Counted from the stretch's first letter, positions 33,400-44,613 are shown. The stretch: DNA of 49,065 bases from Bifiguratus adelaidae (GCA_002261195.1 MVBO01000110.1:1-49065), one strand, 5' to 3'. The notes: generated by a model from the sequence alone, not told the origin. Numbers and translations are program-made.

Positions 33400-34700
33400 A
33401 AACTTCAAGCTCCATCTTCGGACCAATATGTGAGGCACTTATTACTATTCTTAATGCAGCTCCTCCTGGATGATGGAGCGCAAATTGATAGTGTACGCCA
33501 CCCATATTGTCGCGCAAGCCTTTATCCACCACTTGTTGGCCTTCATGTCGTTGTGCAGAATACCGGCAAGGAAGGGGTGCTGGTTGGTCGTCCACTCTAA
33601 GATGGTGTCAGTTCTTAACAAAGATGCATGTTTGCCTTTGATCTACCTTCCGTGGTTATGACCACATGCTTCCTTTTGTGTGGGTCCGTCATCGCCTTGG
33701 CAAGGGATGGCCTGCTGTGCCTTGTAGTGGCCGAACCTTCGCAATGGCTCGCGCTTGCCCTTTTGGAAGGGTGAATGACCCGCTGGTGGTTGGTCTATCA
33801 GCACGACCATCCTCCTCCTCGTTGTTTTCAGTGGTTGGTGCAACTCTGTCGGCGATACACCCTCCCTTTTGCGCTTCTTCTTGATCATTCCTGTGATAAG
33901 AAACCCTGACAGAACGATCGCGTCACCCTTGGAAAGGAGGAGCTTGACCGCCAGATTGCGCGCCTGTTTTGCTTGCGGCACCATCCTGTCCCATTCCTTT
34001 CTGACCGATGCTTTCGTCAAAGGAGGGTTGCCAGCTTTCCTTTTGGCACGATCAGCAGCTCGCTGCTCGCGGAGACTGCAAGGATCTTCCTTCCTTAATC
34101 TCGGCGGTCGTTCGCCAGACATGCTCAAGTCTTGTAGGATCAGGCTGCCTGTGCTTGCTCAGCCCTTTTACACGCCGCCTTCTGGATATCCAGAAAGTCT
34201 TCTAAACTGTAAAGAACTTGTTGTCTGTTACGTTGTAGCCAGTGAAGGGACACCGGCGCCAGGATTTAAGCTGCACAGCTTCACAGACTCGCTCCACCTG
34301 TAAATTCTTGCTTTTTGGCCATGTACCATTCAGCTGCCTTACCCTCTCTCTGTAAAGTGCATTGATGTTTGTGCCATCATTGGCCAGAACGAGGTGCCGT
34401 GCATTGATATGGTCATACCCGACGTGGATGTCCTTGCCACCTTGACCAAAGAAGCCACAGAGGGCGCGTGTAATCATCGAAAGTATAACTTGCAACCGCC
34501 TGTTCCAGCTCTTGTTCGTCTTGTCCTTGCCTTGTTTGCCAGAGTTTAGACCGTGGACGCCCCCCGTAAGGGACCTGAGGACCGCCACACCTCATCGCCA
34601 CCATCTGCGTCGTTACCAATATAGCCTTGCTCATTATCAGGGTCACAGAGATGTGGTGAAGGCCGAATGCCACCACTTCCTTGTCATGCGCTTGCCTACC
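33400..34700 (-). pseudogene. Decayed ORFs, possible TnpB/Fanzor-like remnant
   Basis: Minus-strand coding-like pieces in shifting frames: one with GKDIHVGYDHINARHLVLAN near 34430; an Arg/Lys-rich piece from 34128 (RPPRLRKEDPCSLREQRAAD) continuing to LLLSKGDAIVLSGFLITGMI and RRRMVVLID; then KVRPLQG/GHYKAQQ and, near 33560, FLAGILHNDMKANKWW. The order basic helices, GDAIVLSG strand, VLID strand, then a late HNDMKA resembles eukaryotic TnpB-derived (Fanzor) proteins, where VIG/VxG, a VDE strand, a zinc finger and NRDxNA occur in that order. The zinc-finger cysteines are not preserved and no terminal repeats were found. No symbol or function is claimed; it may be another relic. Confidence 0.3.
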
Positions 34701-34740
34701 GTACTGTTCCCGTGAATACTATCACTTCATAAGAAGCTTA

Positions 34741-35304
34741 AGCAAGCAGCCCTTGACTGGCATCAAGCAGCTTGTCGCGCCTTGTAATGAAAATAAAGTA
34801 ACGACAATGGCGTTATTCTTGTTTTCTTGTGCGTCTCCGTTTGCTAGCCTTTGGTAAGAGCCTCTAGTCGCGAACGGCATCTATGTACTCTATCGTCAAA
34901 GTAGTTTCCATCATCAGTGAAAGGTCAATATACAAAGTTGGAAGTAATGTGAAAGAGAGTGAGATAGGGGGGGGGGGAGAGAGAGAGTCAAACATCCGCC
35001 AAAAAGGGTTTTGTGCTTTGGATGCATTGATATGACCACATCTGCAGTTAAGACAAAGGATTACCGTAACAGGCAATTCTCAACTTTGGCCGACGTCATC
35101 GTTCTTGAGCAGCTCCACATGCGTTCCACGGCTTCATCTGCGCCGACGTTCACGACTGGTTGCGAGTGAGCCACTTTGCGCAGTCAGAGCAACAGCGCCA
35201 CACGTGGAAATAAGATATATCTTGTCTGGATAATACCCACGCTACGCTGCTGACCGATACATATCCTTACGCAGCTTTATACGGATTGACGTGCGTCATG
35301 CGCC
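34741..35304. other. Promoter region of the kinase gene with G/GA tract
   Basis: About 560 bp upstream of the kinase ATG. It contains a simple-sequence tract at 34951-34988 with GA repeats interrupted by a run of eleven G. The rest is unique sequence without a recognised gene. Confidence 0.5.
34951..34988. repeat. (GA)n with an 11-G run
   Basis: Purine-only stretch: GAAAGAGAGTGAGATA followed by a G run and then (GA)n. It is a candidate promoter simple repeat and a site where base calling could be uncertain. Confidence 0.7.
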
Positions 35305-38300
35305 ATGTCGACTCAACAAACCAACTCTCCGGGTGTTGTTCGACATGCGACATCGCAGCCGCTTCTTCAACGCATGCAAGACAGCGTAACATCACGGTCA
35401 TCACGGTTCGGTACACGGGGAAGCCAGTCGCAAACCTTCCCTAATTCGATACCTGCTTCGGATGACGAGGATACAATGAATGCACCTGTGACGGACAGTG
35501 CCGATCGGCTACGAGGTCGAAAACCATCACAACAGCTTCCCAGCTTCATCACTTCGAGCTTCCGGAGTGGCCGCACGCGTGCTCGTAGTACATCCGGTGG
35601 GACGCAGGATTTGAGCACGTCCTTTTCTGACGGAGAAGGCAACGTCAACAGGGCGACAGAACCGACAAACGCAACGTCGGATCAGGATAACGCTCCCTCG
35701 CCGATACTGTCGCAATCCACGGATGCCCAGAAGAAGAATGCATTGTCGCTGAAACTCGCGCTTAGACGGAATCCGTCGCAACGCAAAAAGTCCTCGAACC
35801 TCATTGAGGGGACCAGTAATGGTCAGGACTCAAACTCACAACCTGTGCTGTCTGAATCGACAGAAATCCCAAACGCAATGGGCGGTGAGTCAGCGGATAC
35901 GTCAGCTACGCCATCTCGACGAAGAAAATTCTCATTTCCGTTGCGCGCGTCGAGCTCAAATACTACACCTCAAGCATCGCCTCTCATGCGCAGCACCAAC
36001 GCTTCTGGACGACAGTCTAGTACTCCGACTCCGCCGAAAACCCCGACAACACCCACAGCTGCAACACTCACGAAGCCAACAACCACCACCCAAACGAGCC
36101 ACGAAATTCCTATACCCGAATTAAACCCGTCGGGACTGAACGGCCTCACAAGGTCAGATTTACCCTTGCACTCTGACGTCGAACCTATGTTTTCAGCCTC
36201 CCGACCCATAGCACAATCACTCAATCCCAACCTCGTTATTTCTTCCACCTCACCTCCACCCCAGCGTAAAACGGTAGCGGCCTCGGCGCCTCGTGCCAAC
36301 ACCGAGTCGAAAAGTAAGCACAAGGCCTGTGCGTCCAAGTCGCAGAGTCCATCCAATCTCGCCCCACCAATGCAGTCAGATGTCATTGAAACTACCACCA
36401 TCTTCAAGGATTACGATCCGGCAACTGGCAATAAGATCATCAACAAGTACATGATCATTGATGAATTGGGACGGGGTGTTCATGGGAAAGTGAAACTTGG
36501 TGAGGATATCGAGACTGGCGAGCTGGTGGTAAGTGGCAGGTGCATCCAGCATACTATCCATCGCCTGCATACGTTGTCGCTGACATCTACTCTGTTACAG
36601 GCTGTAAAAATCGTAGACAAACATCCACGACGGAGGCATTTAGGCTACGGGCAAGTGCTCAAAGGCGACAGCGACTCCCCGTCCACCAAACCAAACGCGC
36701 AACAGCACAAGCATTTTGGCAACATATTCAACAACAATGCCACATTGAAGGGAGCTCGCAATGACACATCCATGTCGCCGCCTGCAGATAGAGATCCCAA
36801 ACACATGGACGTAGATCAAAAGATTCGACGTGAAATTGCCATTTTGAAGAAATGCGTTCATCCACACGTGGTCCGACTCAAGGAGGTCATTGATGATCCA
36901 GCAAGCAGAAAGATTTACATGATCATAGAATATATGGAAGGTGGAGAGATTATTTGGCGAAAGGGGGAAGGGAAACCGGTGCTCAATATCAATGATGCAA
37001 GACGTATATTCCGCGACGTTGTGGAGGGATTGGATTATTGTGAGTTTATGGCTATCATTCTGCTGTTCTTGACTAACGAAAAGCTTGAAGTGCATTATCA
37101 AGGCATCATCCATCGAGATATCAAACCAGCCAACTTGTTGTTAACCAAGGAAGGCATCGTCAAAATTTCGGACTTTGGTGTTTCGTACTTCAACGAGAAC
37201 TTGGTGGGCGGTCGTGATGGTCCGGAAATGTATCAGCAAAGCACAACCGGCTCTTCTGGTCAAATCGATCGTGAACTGGCCAAGACAGCCGGTAGTCCAG
37301 CATTTTTCGCGCCCGAGCTTTGCTACGCTAGCGAGAACGCCAATACGTTGTATCAAATTGTGGCGGGCAGTGACATCAGTGATTTAAATACCGAAATTCA
37401 GAACGATTGTAAGCTGAATTCCCCCCAATCACATCGGCGAAGACTGTCGGCAAACCACCCCCACGGCCTCTCTCATGCCTCAAAGCGACCCCGTATCACC
37501 AAAGCCATCGACATCTGGGCGCTAGGGGTTACACTATTTTGTTTTGTGTTTGGCCTCGTCCCGTTCAACGCTGACTCGGAATACGAGTTGTTCAATATTA
37601 TACCCACGCAGCCGTTGCGATTTCCTATATGGCTTCGTGATCGGTTTGTTGATGCTCACTCTCACCTCGATGCAACCCACGGTCGAACAGAGCCTACTAC
37701 CCCGACGGAGGCATCACAGGACCAGGGCGAGAAACTCGAGGATGAGGAGACGCTTGAGGAACCCATTGTGGAGGACTCGGTCAAGGATTTATTAAAGAGA
37801 CTCTTGGAGAAAGATCCCGAGCGTCGCATCACGCTCGACGAGCTCAAGGTAAGCGCAGCAGCTGTCATACACGCAAAGGAGGTCGCTTACCGCTCCTCTA
37901 GTTTCATCCATGGGTCATTGCAGACTTGGAAGATCCGCAAGCCTGGATCGACCAATCTGATCCTCGACGTTATCAAACGGTGGAAGTGACAGAGGATGAT
38001 ATAAAGAGCTCGGTAACGATGATGGTGAGCGTTTGCCAATATTGCGCCATCTAGACTAACATGTTCTCTAGGATAAGATTCGACGCAAAATCCGCAAATT
38101 TTCAACTTCCTTGTCGAATCTGCCTGGTCTTGGCGGGCTTCGACGTCGCGCAAAGTCCATCAGCACGTCGTCCGTCAGCAGCAAAGAAGATCTCTCCTCC
38201 CCACCCCCTATGCCCAATATGATACCGCCCAAAGATGAGACCGCAGCTGGCCTGCGCGGCTTTTCGTTGGCATCATCGCCATTGTCTCAAAGTCCTCATG

Positions 38301-38848
38301 GATTCCATCCATATGAGGAGAAGGAGCTTCCGCCCACGCCGGCAAACTTTCCTTACAGCCTCGCTCCGCAAAGCGCCTCTGACCTTGACCTACCCTATCA
38401 ACGGCAGCTACGCAACCGACATCACAGAGGCGCCAGCCCTGCATATCGCAATCGGAGTCAAAGCCCATCTCCTCGATACCTAGAGAGACCACCGTCTGTG
38501 ATCTCCACGAGCTCTACGGATGGTGACAATACTCTTCACGTCGGTTCCTACGATCAAAACGTCTTTTACCCTACTGGCGGCGAAGAAGGATATGAAGGCG
38601 CACAGACGACGTTTCGCATTGAGCCCTACCGACAATATGTACCCCGAACGTCTACACTCTCACCATTTCCCGAAGATCCGTCTAAGCCTCACAGCAGCAA
38701 CACTTCGCAACCTAACCTTCCACCTCCCATGCCTCAGCCCGCTCCCCTCAAGTCGCCGGAAGCCAAGTCTAAATGGTTACTCGGGAGTGAAGGTGGTTTA
38801 AGCAGTGTAGATGACTTTGAAAGTGTGTATAGTGCTGGAACAGGCTGA
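35305..38848 (+). CDS. CaMKK/Ssp1-type Ser/Thr protein kinase (AMPK/Snf1 kinase candidate)
   Basis: Exons 35305-36528, 36601-37039, 37091-37848, 37902-38024 and 38072-38848 encode 1106 residues. A Ser/Pro/Thr-rich N-terminal 370 residues precede the kinase domain: glycine loop IIDELGRGVHGKVKLG, AVKIVDK with the ATP-binding lysine, REIAILKKCVHPHVVRLKEV, HRDIKPANLLL, SDFGVSYF, and GSPAFFAPEL (the CaMKK-type activation-segment end). An insert of roughly 60 residues with a basic start (KHPRRRHLG) sits between the lysine strand and helix C, as in CaMKK/Ssp1/Sak1-like kinases. The kinase domain ends at ITLDELKFHPWV. A disordered Ser/Pro-rich tail of about 280 residues follows. It likely phosphorylates the Snf1/AMPK activation loop; that substrate is inferred from family. 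Confidence 0.88.
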
Positions 38849-38885
38849 TTATGTAACAATAGTTAGATCTAAAAGCCTCCGCACC

Positions 38886-40026
38886 TTAGAATAAGGCAGC
38901 CATCTTTTTAACATCCACGTTGCCTCCGCACAACACCACACCCACGTGTCTGATGGGCTCTCCATTAGCCTTGGTAAAGCTTGCCAATTGCTCCTTGCGA
39001 AACAATGCCACCGCCACGCCAACGGCCGCACTAGGTTCAATCACGAGCTTCATCCGCTCCCACACCATGCGCGTCGTCTTGATAATTTCCTCCTCCGTCA
39101 CCGTAAACACGGCATCCACCTTATCCATGATGACCGGAAAGGTATAGGATCCCAATGAGGTCAATAACCCATCGGCCACCGAATGCGGTCTGGTCTGAGG
39201 GACCAGTTCCTTCTTGGCGAACGACTGGGCACAATCGTCCACGGCCAAGGGTTCAGCCGCAAAGACACGGATTGTTGGATCAAGACCTTTGGCCGCAATT
39301 GCACATCCCGATAACATGCCTCCACCGCCTACGGGCACAATGATGGCGTCCAATTGGGTACCGTAATCGTCGTGTGTTTGGGAGAGCAGTTCGAGCATGA
39401 GGGTGCCTTGGCCGGCAATGATGTGTGGATGGTCGTAGGGATGAATAAAGGTAGCACCCGTTTCTTGTTGGATCCGATGAGCCTGAGTAAGTGGGTGAGC
39501 CGCAAAGTCGGGGACATTAGGACAGGTCTCTACACCTACCGTGTCTTCGCGGGCCTGTAAGGTATTGATGCATTCCGTCACCCTGCCGCCATAGCCCTTG
39601 ACTGCATCTTTCTTAACCTGAGGCGACGTCTCGGGCATCACGATATAAGCTTCTACTCCGAGTTGCCGAGCCGCCAAGGCGAGTGCCTGAGCATGGTTTC
39701 CGGACGAGTGCGTCACGACCGGGCGTGGTTCGGGTAACCTCAGGAGCGCATTCGTCGCACCGCGAATCTTGAAGGCTATTGTGAGGGAGAGAGACAAGCG
39801 CAGCGTCAATACACCCAGTCCACAAACCCCATCCGTTGGCCGGCCGCACAAAGTCACCCGGAAGCTTACCTCCGCCCTTTTGCAAGTTTTCGCACTTGAA
39901 GAAGAGACGCAAGCCTGACCAGTCGTTCATGGTCTCGCACGTCATGACCGGAGTCTTGTGCACATGAGGTCGTATGCGCTGGGCAGCTTCTTGCACGTCT
40001 TGCAGCGTTGGTAGTGTCAATGTCAT
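38886..40026 (-). CDS. Serine racemase / threo-3-hydroxyaspartate dehydratase-like PLP enzyme
   Basis: Fold-type II PLP enzyme of the serine/threonine dehydratase group. Exons 40026-39870 and 39775-38886 give 348 residues, the size of Sry1/serine racemase and without the C-terminal regulatory domain of long threonine deaminases. Visible landmarks: VHKTPVMTCETMN, FFKCENLQKGGAFKIRGATN with the Schiff-base lysine in AFKIRGA, VTHSSGNHAQALALAARQLG, the phosphate-binding VPVGGGGMLSG, and the C-terminal VGVVLCGGNVDV. It begins 52 bp from the divergently transcribed COX20. Racemase versus dehydratase specificity cannot be decided by eye. Confidence 0.9.
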
Positions 40027-40078
40027 GGAAGTGTTCCAAAAAGTTGTTTCTTTTTGCTCTCTCTCTCACATACACACC

Positions 40079-40621
40079 ATGAGCGACGACAAGGACAAGG
40101 ACAAAGCATTCTTGGCTGCAGTCAAGGTAAGTTGGGTGTGGATGCTAGGGTTTACGGTGGTCCATTGACTTGCGTGTGGCACTTCTAGAACATCAAGTGG
40201 AACGACTTCTCACACCTTGCCGAGAAACCCTGCGTAAGGACGAGTCTGTTGTATGGGATCGGAACCGGCACTGGTGTTGGCCTTGTCCGCTTTCTCACCT
40301 CTCGTAAGTGGTGCCTGACTCCTTCAACGCTCTTTTGTTGTGCTCACCCTTCTAGGATTACCCTTGTCGTCCTGCAACTGGGCCGTAGGCGCCTTTTGCG
40401 GCGTAAGTGTCTTGAGCTACGAGTACTGTCAACAAAAGCGAGCCATGGAAGTCCTCCGACTTCGAAACGCCTTGGGCGAACTCAATAGTCGGAATAAAGG
40501 CAACGGACTCTCGGAGCAAGATGTGCGTGATGCTCAGCGAGTGGCTGGTCTCAACCATCCTGGACGGTTACATGTGGTGGTAGAAAAGGAGGATGAAGGA
40601 CAAGTGGGTGCAAAGCGCTAA
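40079..40621 (+). CDS. COX20: Cytochrome c oxidase assembly protein Cox20
   Basis: Mitochondrial inner-membrane chaperone for newly made Cox2. Exons 40079-40126, 40189-40303 and 40356-40621 give 142 residues. Landmarks match the family: IKWNDFSHLAEKPCVRTSLL, YGIGTGTGVGLVRFLTSR as first helix, and NWAVGAFCGVSVLSYEYCQQ as second helix with the characteristic NWAVG and EYC motifs. No cleavable presequence is obvious, as is usual. The gene converges on PEX3 with only 16 bp between the two stop codons. Confidence 0.93.
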
Positions 40622-40637
40622 TGTACATGGCATTGCT

Positions 40638-42356
40638 TTATAGATCTTGCATGGTAAAGTGAGAGTACACGATGGCAGAGAATCCAGAGAGCTCTGTGAC
40701 TTTGGTCAACGTCTAGAGAGAAAAGTGGATGAGAGATGTGTTCCCGTAAACCCCTCTCTTACCTCAATGTACTCGTTGGGAACACCATTGAAGACCAAAT
40801 GAACCGCTCGACTCATGGAAGGCAATACACTGGCGAATGGAATACGTCGATGGGGGTCAATCTCTTGAATGCTGACGAGCGGACTGGCCAAAAATGGCTT
40901 GACCAGCGCATGATTCAGCAACCGGTCAAACAAGGGATCGATACAGGCTTGGAGGACGGTGCTAAAGTCAGGTGAATCGATCCAGTCATTGCATTCATCA
41001 AGGAGCTTGCGCAAGTCGTCATTGATGGCATCGGGTCGGTTTTTGCTGATACCCGGCATATAAATGGATTCGTCTGAGCCAATCTCTTGCAGCACCTTGA
41101 GCTCGTCCTCTGTCGTTCTGGGAAAGATGCTGGATTGAAAGCTGTAAGGCGTTCGTTGGCCAATGCCATGTTCCTGTTGTTCATATTCTACGCGTGAGCG
41201 GATATCGAGCACAATCTGTTGCAACTCGCGATGCGAAATGGGTCCCTTGAGGTTCATGGTATCCAAGACCTCATGCACAGCCCTTTCGACGCGCTCCGTC
41301 ACTCCCTTCCAATCTCGTTCCAGGAGCCACCAGCTGAAACTCAGGAATCGACGCTCGGTCTCAAAGTCGATGGCTGTCGTTGATCCTTCCGCTTCAATGC
41401 GGATGGCTGGCTCATTGCGATTCAGCGCTTCTACGGACGAAATGTAGGTGAGTCGACCCAGGAGATTGAGTTGGATATGTGTGAGGAGTGTGATGAGGGT
41501 CAAGAGATAGATGGAGGACATGGTACGTGTGAAACCTAAGGTTCAGATTGAGCGGAGCCAAAGACAATGATTGCGCGTAGAATACGTACTGGCAATCTTG
41601 AGCTCTTCCCACAATTGCATCTTGGTCTGCTTGTCCATGCCCGTAGATCCCGTCGCGGATGCCATGCTCGATGTCAGGGAAGGTGGGATCGATTCGTTAT
41701 CAGAGGATATCGCTGCCGGCTTGTCTTCTTGCTCCTTGTCGCTGCCCATGACCGGCTGCGCCGAGCTTGTTTCAGTCTGATCGCAAACAAGGTTTGGCTT
41801 GTCCTCCGCAACGGTGGCGGTTGTAGCTGTCTTCTCGGGTTCTTGCTCCCCCTCACTTGTCACCGGAGGGACTGCAGCGGCCTCCGACTCGGCCGATGGA
41901 TCCCCTTGTCTAGCTCCTTGGCCAGCACCCTCCGCCACCTTAGTGTCACCTGCCGATCCCCTCTCCTCGCTCTCTTCACCACCACTACTCGCATCCAATC
42001 GCTGTCTCCGAGACTCTTGCAACCTTTTCCAGATGCTCTCAACCTGGATACTCTCCAGCAAGTGTTCGCCGACAGTCGGCAACAGCGATAGAACGGTAAA
42101 GATGCAATCCTGCTGATTCTGTTCAAAGCGTCGACGTAGACTAGAGACAACGAGTGAGCAAAAAGCCTCCCTCCCTCCATCATTCCCTGCGCATCACCAC
42201 TCACTTTTCCTGAGCTTGTCTTTCTCGTTGCGCCTTGTCTTGAAACTCGCTCAATCGATTCACCACGTAGCGCACTGCCAGGTACCCTCCTCCCACCACA
42301 GCCGCCGTCACCATCAATGGCCGTCGATAGCGTTGCAGGCGTTCTCTCCAAGTCAT
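40638..42356 (-). CDS. PEX3: Peroxin 3 (peroxisomal membrane biogenesis factor)
   Basis: Pex3 anchors Pex19 at the peroxisome/ER membrane and is required for peroxisomal membrane protein insertion. Exons 42356-42205, 42140-41590, 41535-40763 and 40712-40638 give 516 residues. The N-terminus has a basic lead and single membrane anchor (RPLMVTAAVVGGGYLAVRYV) then LSEFQDKAQRERQAQENLRR RFEQNQQDC, the Pex19-binding region signature. Next come FTVLSLLPTVGEHLLE, an acidic low-complexity insert, LWEELKIASFTRTMSSIYLL and HIQLNLLGRLTYI, all Pex3 landmarks. The C-terminus is divergent. The spacer to the divergent Nudix gene is 63 bp. Confidence 0.94.
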
Positions 42357-42419
42357 GGCGTGAGAGAGAAAGTAAGAGAGCAATGACACGTGAAGGTGCG
42401 AGTTGAGACATTTGGAGAC

Positions 42420-43205
42420 ATGTCACACTCCTCACTATTGACGCATGCAGTACTCACACGGCTCGCCAACTATGCCCCACCCCCTGATACACTCGACTAT
42501 GACCTACGCGCGGCTGTGCTCTTGCCTCTCTTTGTGAATCGCCATGGTGGATTGGACATTATCCTCACGGTACGCGCCTTGTCCATGCGTCGACATGCAG
42601 GTGAAGTGGCTCTACCGGGTGGAGGCGTGGAGCCAGAAGACAAAACAATGGTTGATACAGCCTTACGGGAAGCCTATGAAGAGATTGGATTGGAACCAAA
42701 CCAACAAACCGTGCTCTGCTGTCTTCGTCCCTTCTTTTCGCGGCACTTGACATTGGTGACACCTGTCGTCTCCTTGGTGCACTCTACAGGCGCCGACGCC
42801 GACTTGCCCTTTGTCCCACGACTGGCAAAACAAGAAGTTTCGGCTGTTTTTACGGTCCCCTTGGATCGCGTTCTCTCTAAACGAGGATGGGAGTATAATG
42901 ACATTGAATGGTTTGGGCGACCATGGCGGATTCATCGGTTTCATGGACCGCATCGGGAGGATGAGGATGCGCCCGTGATCTGGGGATTGACGGGCCAAGT
43001 CTTGATTCATGCGGCCAAGGTGGCCTATGGATACCATCATCCGCACGAGGAGATACCCCAGGTGATTCGGGAGCATCGGATGCCGCTCGAGGTGGAGGAA
43101 TGGGCAGAGGGATTGGACCCAAACGAGGATTGGGAAGTGCGCTTCCTTGAGGCATTGCGGCAAGGCGGCATCGCTGAACCACGTCGGCTCTCGAGTCGCA
43201 TGTAG
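42420..43205 (+). CDS. Nudix CoA diphosphatase (Pcd1/NUDT7/8 type), PTS1-ending
   Basis: Hydrolyses CoA or acyl-CoA derivatives to phosphopantetheine products and 3',5'-ADP. Intronless; the ATG at 42420 gives 261 residues. The Nudix box is complete (GGGVEPEDKTMVDTALREAY followed by EEIGL) and is preceded by the CoA-diphosphatase-specific stretch LTVRALSMRRHAGEVALPGG. VPLDRVLSKRGWEYNDIEWF and HPHEEIPQ are in the C-terminal half. The last three residues are SRM, which fits the PTS1 consensus, so a peroxisomal location is predicted. The gene is divergent from PEX3, supporting a shared peroxisomal programme (inference). An in-frame upstream extension has no ATG. Confidence 0.9.
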   Translation: MSHSSLLTHAVLTRLANYAPPPDTLDYDLRAAVLLPLFVNRHGGLDIILTVRALSMRRHAGEVALPGGGVEPEDKTMVDTALREAYEEIGLEPNQQTVLCCLRPFFSRHLTLVTPVVSLVHSTGADADLPFVPRLAKQEVSAVFTVPLDRVLSKRGWEYNDIEWFGRPWRIHRFHGPHREDEDAPVIWGLTGQVLIHAAKVAYGYHHPHEEIPQVIREHRMPLEVEEWAEGLDPNEDWEVRFLEALRQGGIAEPRRLSSRM

Positions 43206-43273
43206 TAGAGGGCGATAGTTCATAGGGTATCCAGGTGTATTTGTAGTCCATGTTATACAATGCCTATAGTACA

Positions 43274-44557
43274 TTAAAGGTAGCTCTTTCGGTTCGTCTG
43301 CAACAAGCCTCTTTCACTGTTATTCCCAAGGCTACCCTGACTTCGGAAGCGTGGTCTCGCTTGGGCATCATCGTCCTCATAGCCGCTGCTCTCGGCGCCA
43401 ATGCTGGCAGACGACAGACGGCTGCCTAGCATAGGATGACCCGGTGACAAATCAGCACCAGCGGTCGAATAGCGAAAGATGGAGGAACTGTTGGAACCAG
43501 GGGATCGAATTTGAGAGCGAGGATTATTGGAAGAAAGAGAGAGAGAAGACATAGAATGGCGTTTACCGCCAAGATCAACCATGCTAGGTGTCGACAAATA
43601 AATGCTGCCGCGTTCGTTAATGTTGTTTTGCTGCTTAAAGAGCTCTTGTTGCTCGTAAAACAACTTGATCTTGTTGTGTTCACGTCGAGATTGGAAGCGA
43701 TGCAACAACCAGAGGCCGAGCAAGACAATGATCATAAAAACGATTATGGCGGCACCAATTGTGGCCCATGTCCATAGCGGCACGACCTTGAAGGCGTCGG
43801 GAGGGTTGGCACAGACACCAGGGCCACCTGCACCATCATTGTTGCAATTCTGCGACATGCACATGCGGTCTTGTGTACACGCTTGACCATCCGCAAAGGC
43901 AGGGACGCATGTACCGGTATGAGACACATTAAATTGCGCGTTACAGTAGGTGTTTGTGGTGCAGTTGTCGCGCTGAACAATTTGCTGGTATCCACTATCG
44001 CTGCGGTAATAGTAAATGTAAGTAAACTCGTCCAGCTCGCAGGGTGCTCCCAAAGCAGCCGCCTTGACGTTGCAGACATAATTGAGACAAATCGCATTGA
44101 GACCCTTGCCATCCGCGCCTTGACATTCGTCATCTCTGGCGTATTCGCAGCGTGAACCGGTCGGAATGAGCGGCTGGCATCCCAAGCCATTATCGGGACA
44201 ATACTGAGTACCATTGCATCTGACTGGGAACTGGACATTGGTCGGCCAATTCCTACGCAAGGGTCAGATAAAAAGGTGACAACACTATATGCTGCACTTA
44301 CTTGATATAATCCGTATTGGCGCAAACCTTGTAAACACACGTACCAGTCGTCGTCGAGTTACCTTGCGCTAAACCACGCCATCAGCATGCAACCCATGAG
44401 CTGCGCCTTACTTACGTTGGCAAGACAATGTCGGATCGAGACAAGCGTCCATATAAGTCATACTCGCTTGATCCAAATGTGAGAGTTGTGGATTGCATGC
44501 TTGTCCAAGGGCGGCCAATGCACCAGGAAGCACGCATAACAAGAGAGCGACAAGCAT
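43274..44557 (-). CDS. Cysteine-rich type I single-pass membrane protein
   Basis: Exons 44557-44416, 44368-44302 and 44252-43274 give 395 residues. The ATG at 44557 opens a signal peptide (MLVALLLCVLPGALAALG). The extracellular part of about 200 residues has many cysteines in short-loop spacing (CNGTQYCPDNGLGCQPLIPT, RCEYARDDECQGADGKG, CTQDRMCMSQNCNNDGAGGP) and N-glycosylation sequons (CNGTQ, NCTTN, NVSHT), EGF- or dickkopf-like in look but not assignable. One membrane helix (WATIGAAIIVFMIIVLLGLW) is followed by a charged juxtamembrane segment and a Ser/Arg-rich cytosolic tail ending RKSYL. No catalytic domain is present; it could be a sensor or cell-wall-linked surface protein. Confidence 0.75.
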
Positions 44558-44600
44558 TGTGCGTATGTGCAGGCAAGAGACCCTTGACTCGCGCCTTGAA

Positions 44601-44613
44601 GTTATATATATAT
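44601..44613 (-). promoter_or_regulatory. TATA-like element of the cysteine-rich membrane protein gene
   Basis: The minus strand reads GATATATATATAAC about 45-55 nt upstream of the ATG at 44557, placing transcription start very close to the start codon. Confidence 0.45.

Noticed and set aside
34960..34980. G-run in the GA tract as a quadruplex or telomere-like signal
   Set aside because: A single homopolymer G run lacks the four-tract pattern or telomeric repeat unit; it is more likely simple sequence or a base-call problem.
41567..42091. 174-codon plus-strand open frame
   Set aside because: It is the complement of the acidic low-complexity part of PEX3, whose frame, introns and motifs are certain.
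43744..44340. 198-codon minus-strand frame overlapping the cysteine-rich membrane protein
   Set aside because: Different frame of the same strand; it lacks the signal peptide and cysteine pattern and crosses a well-supported intron.
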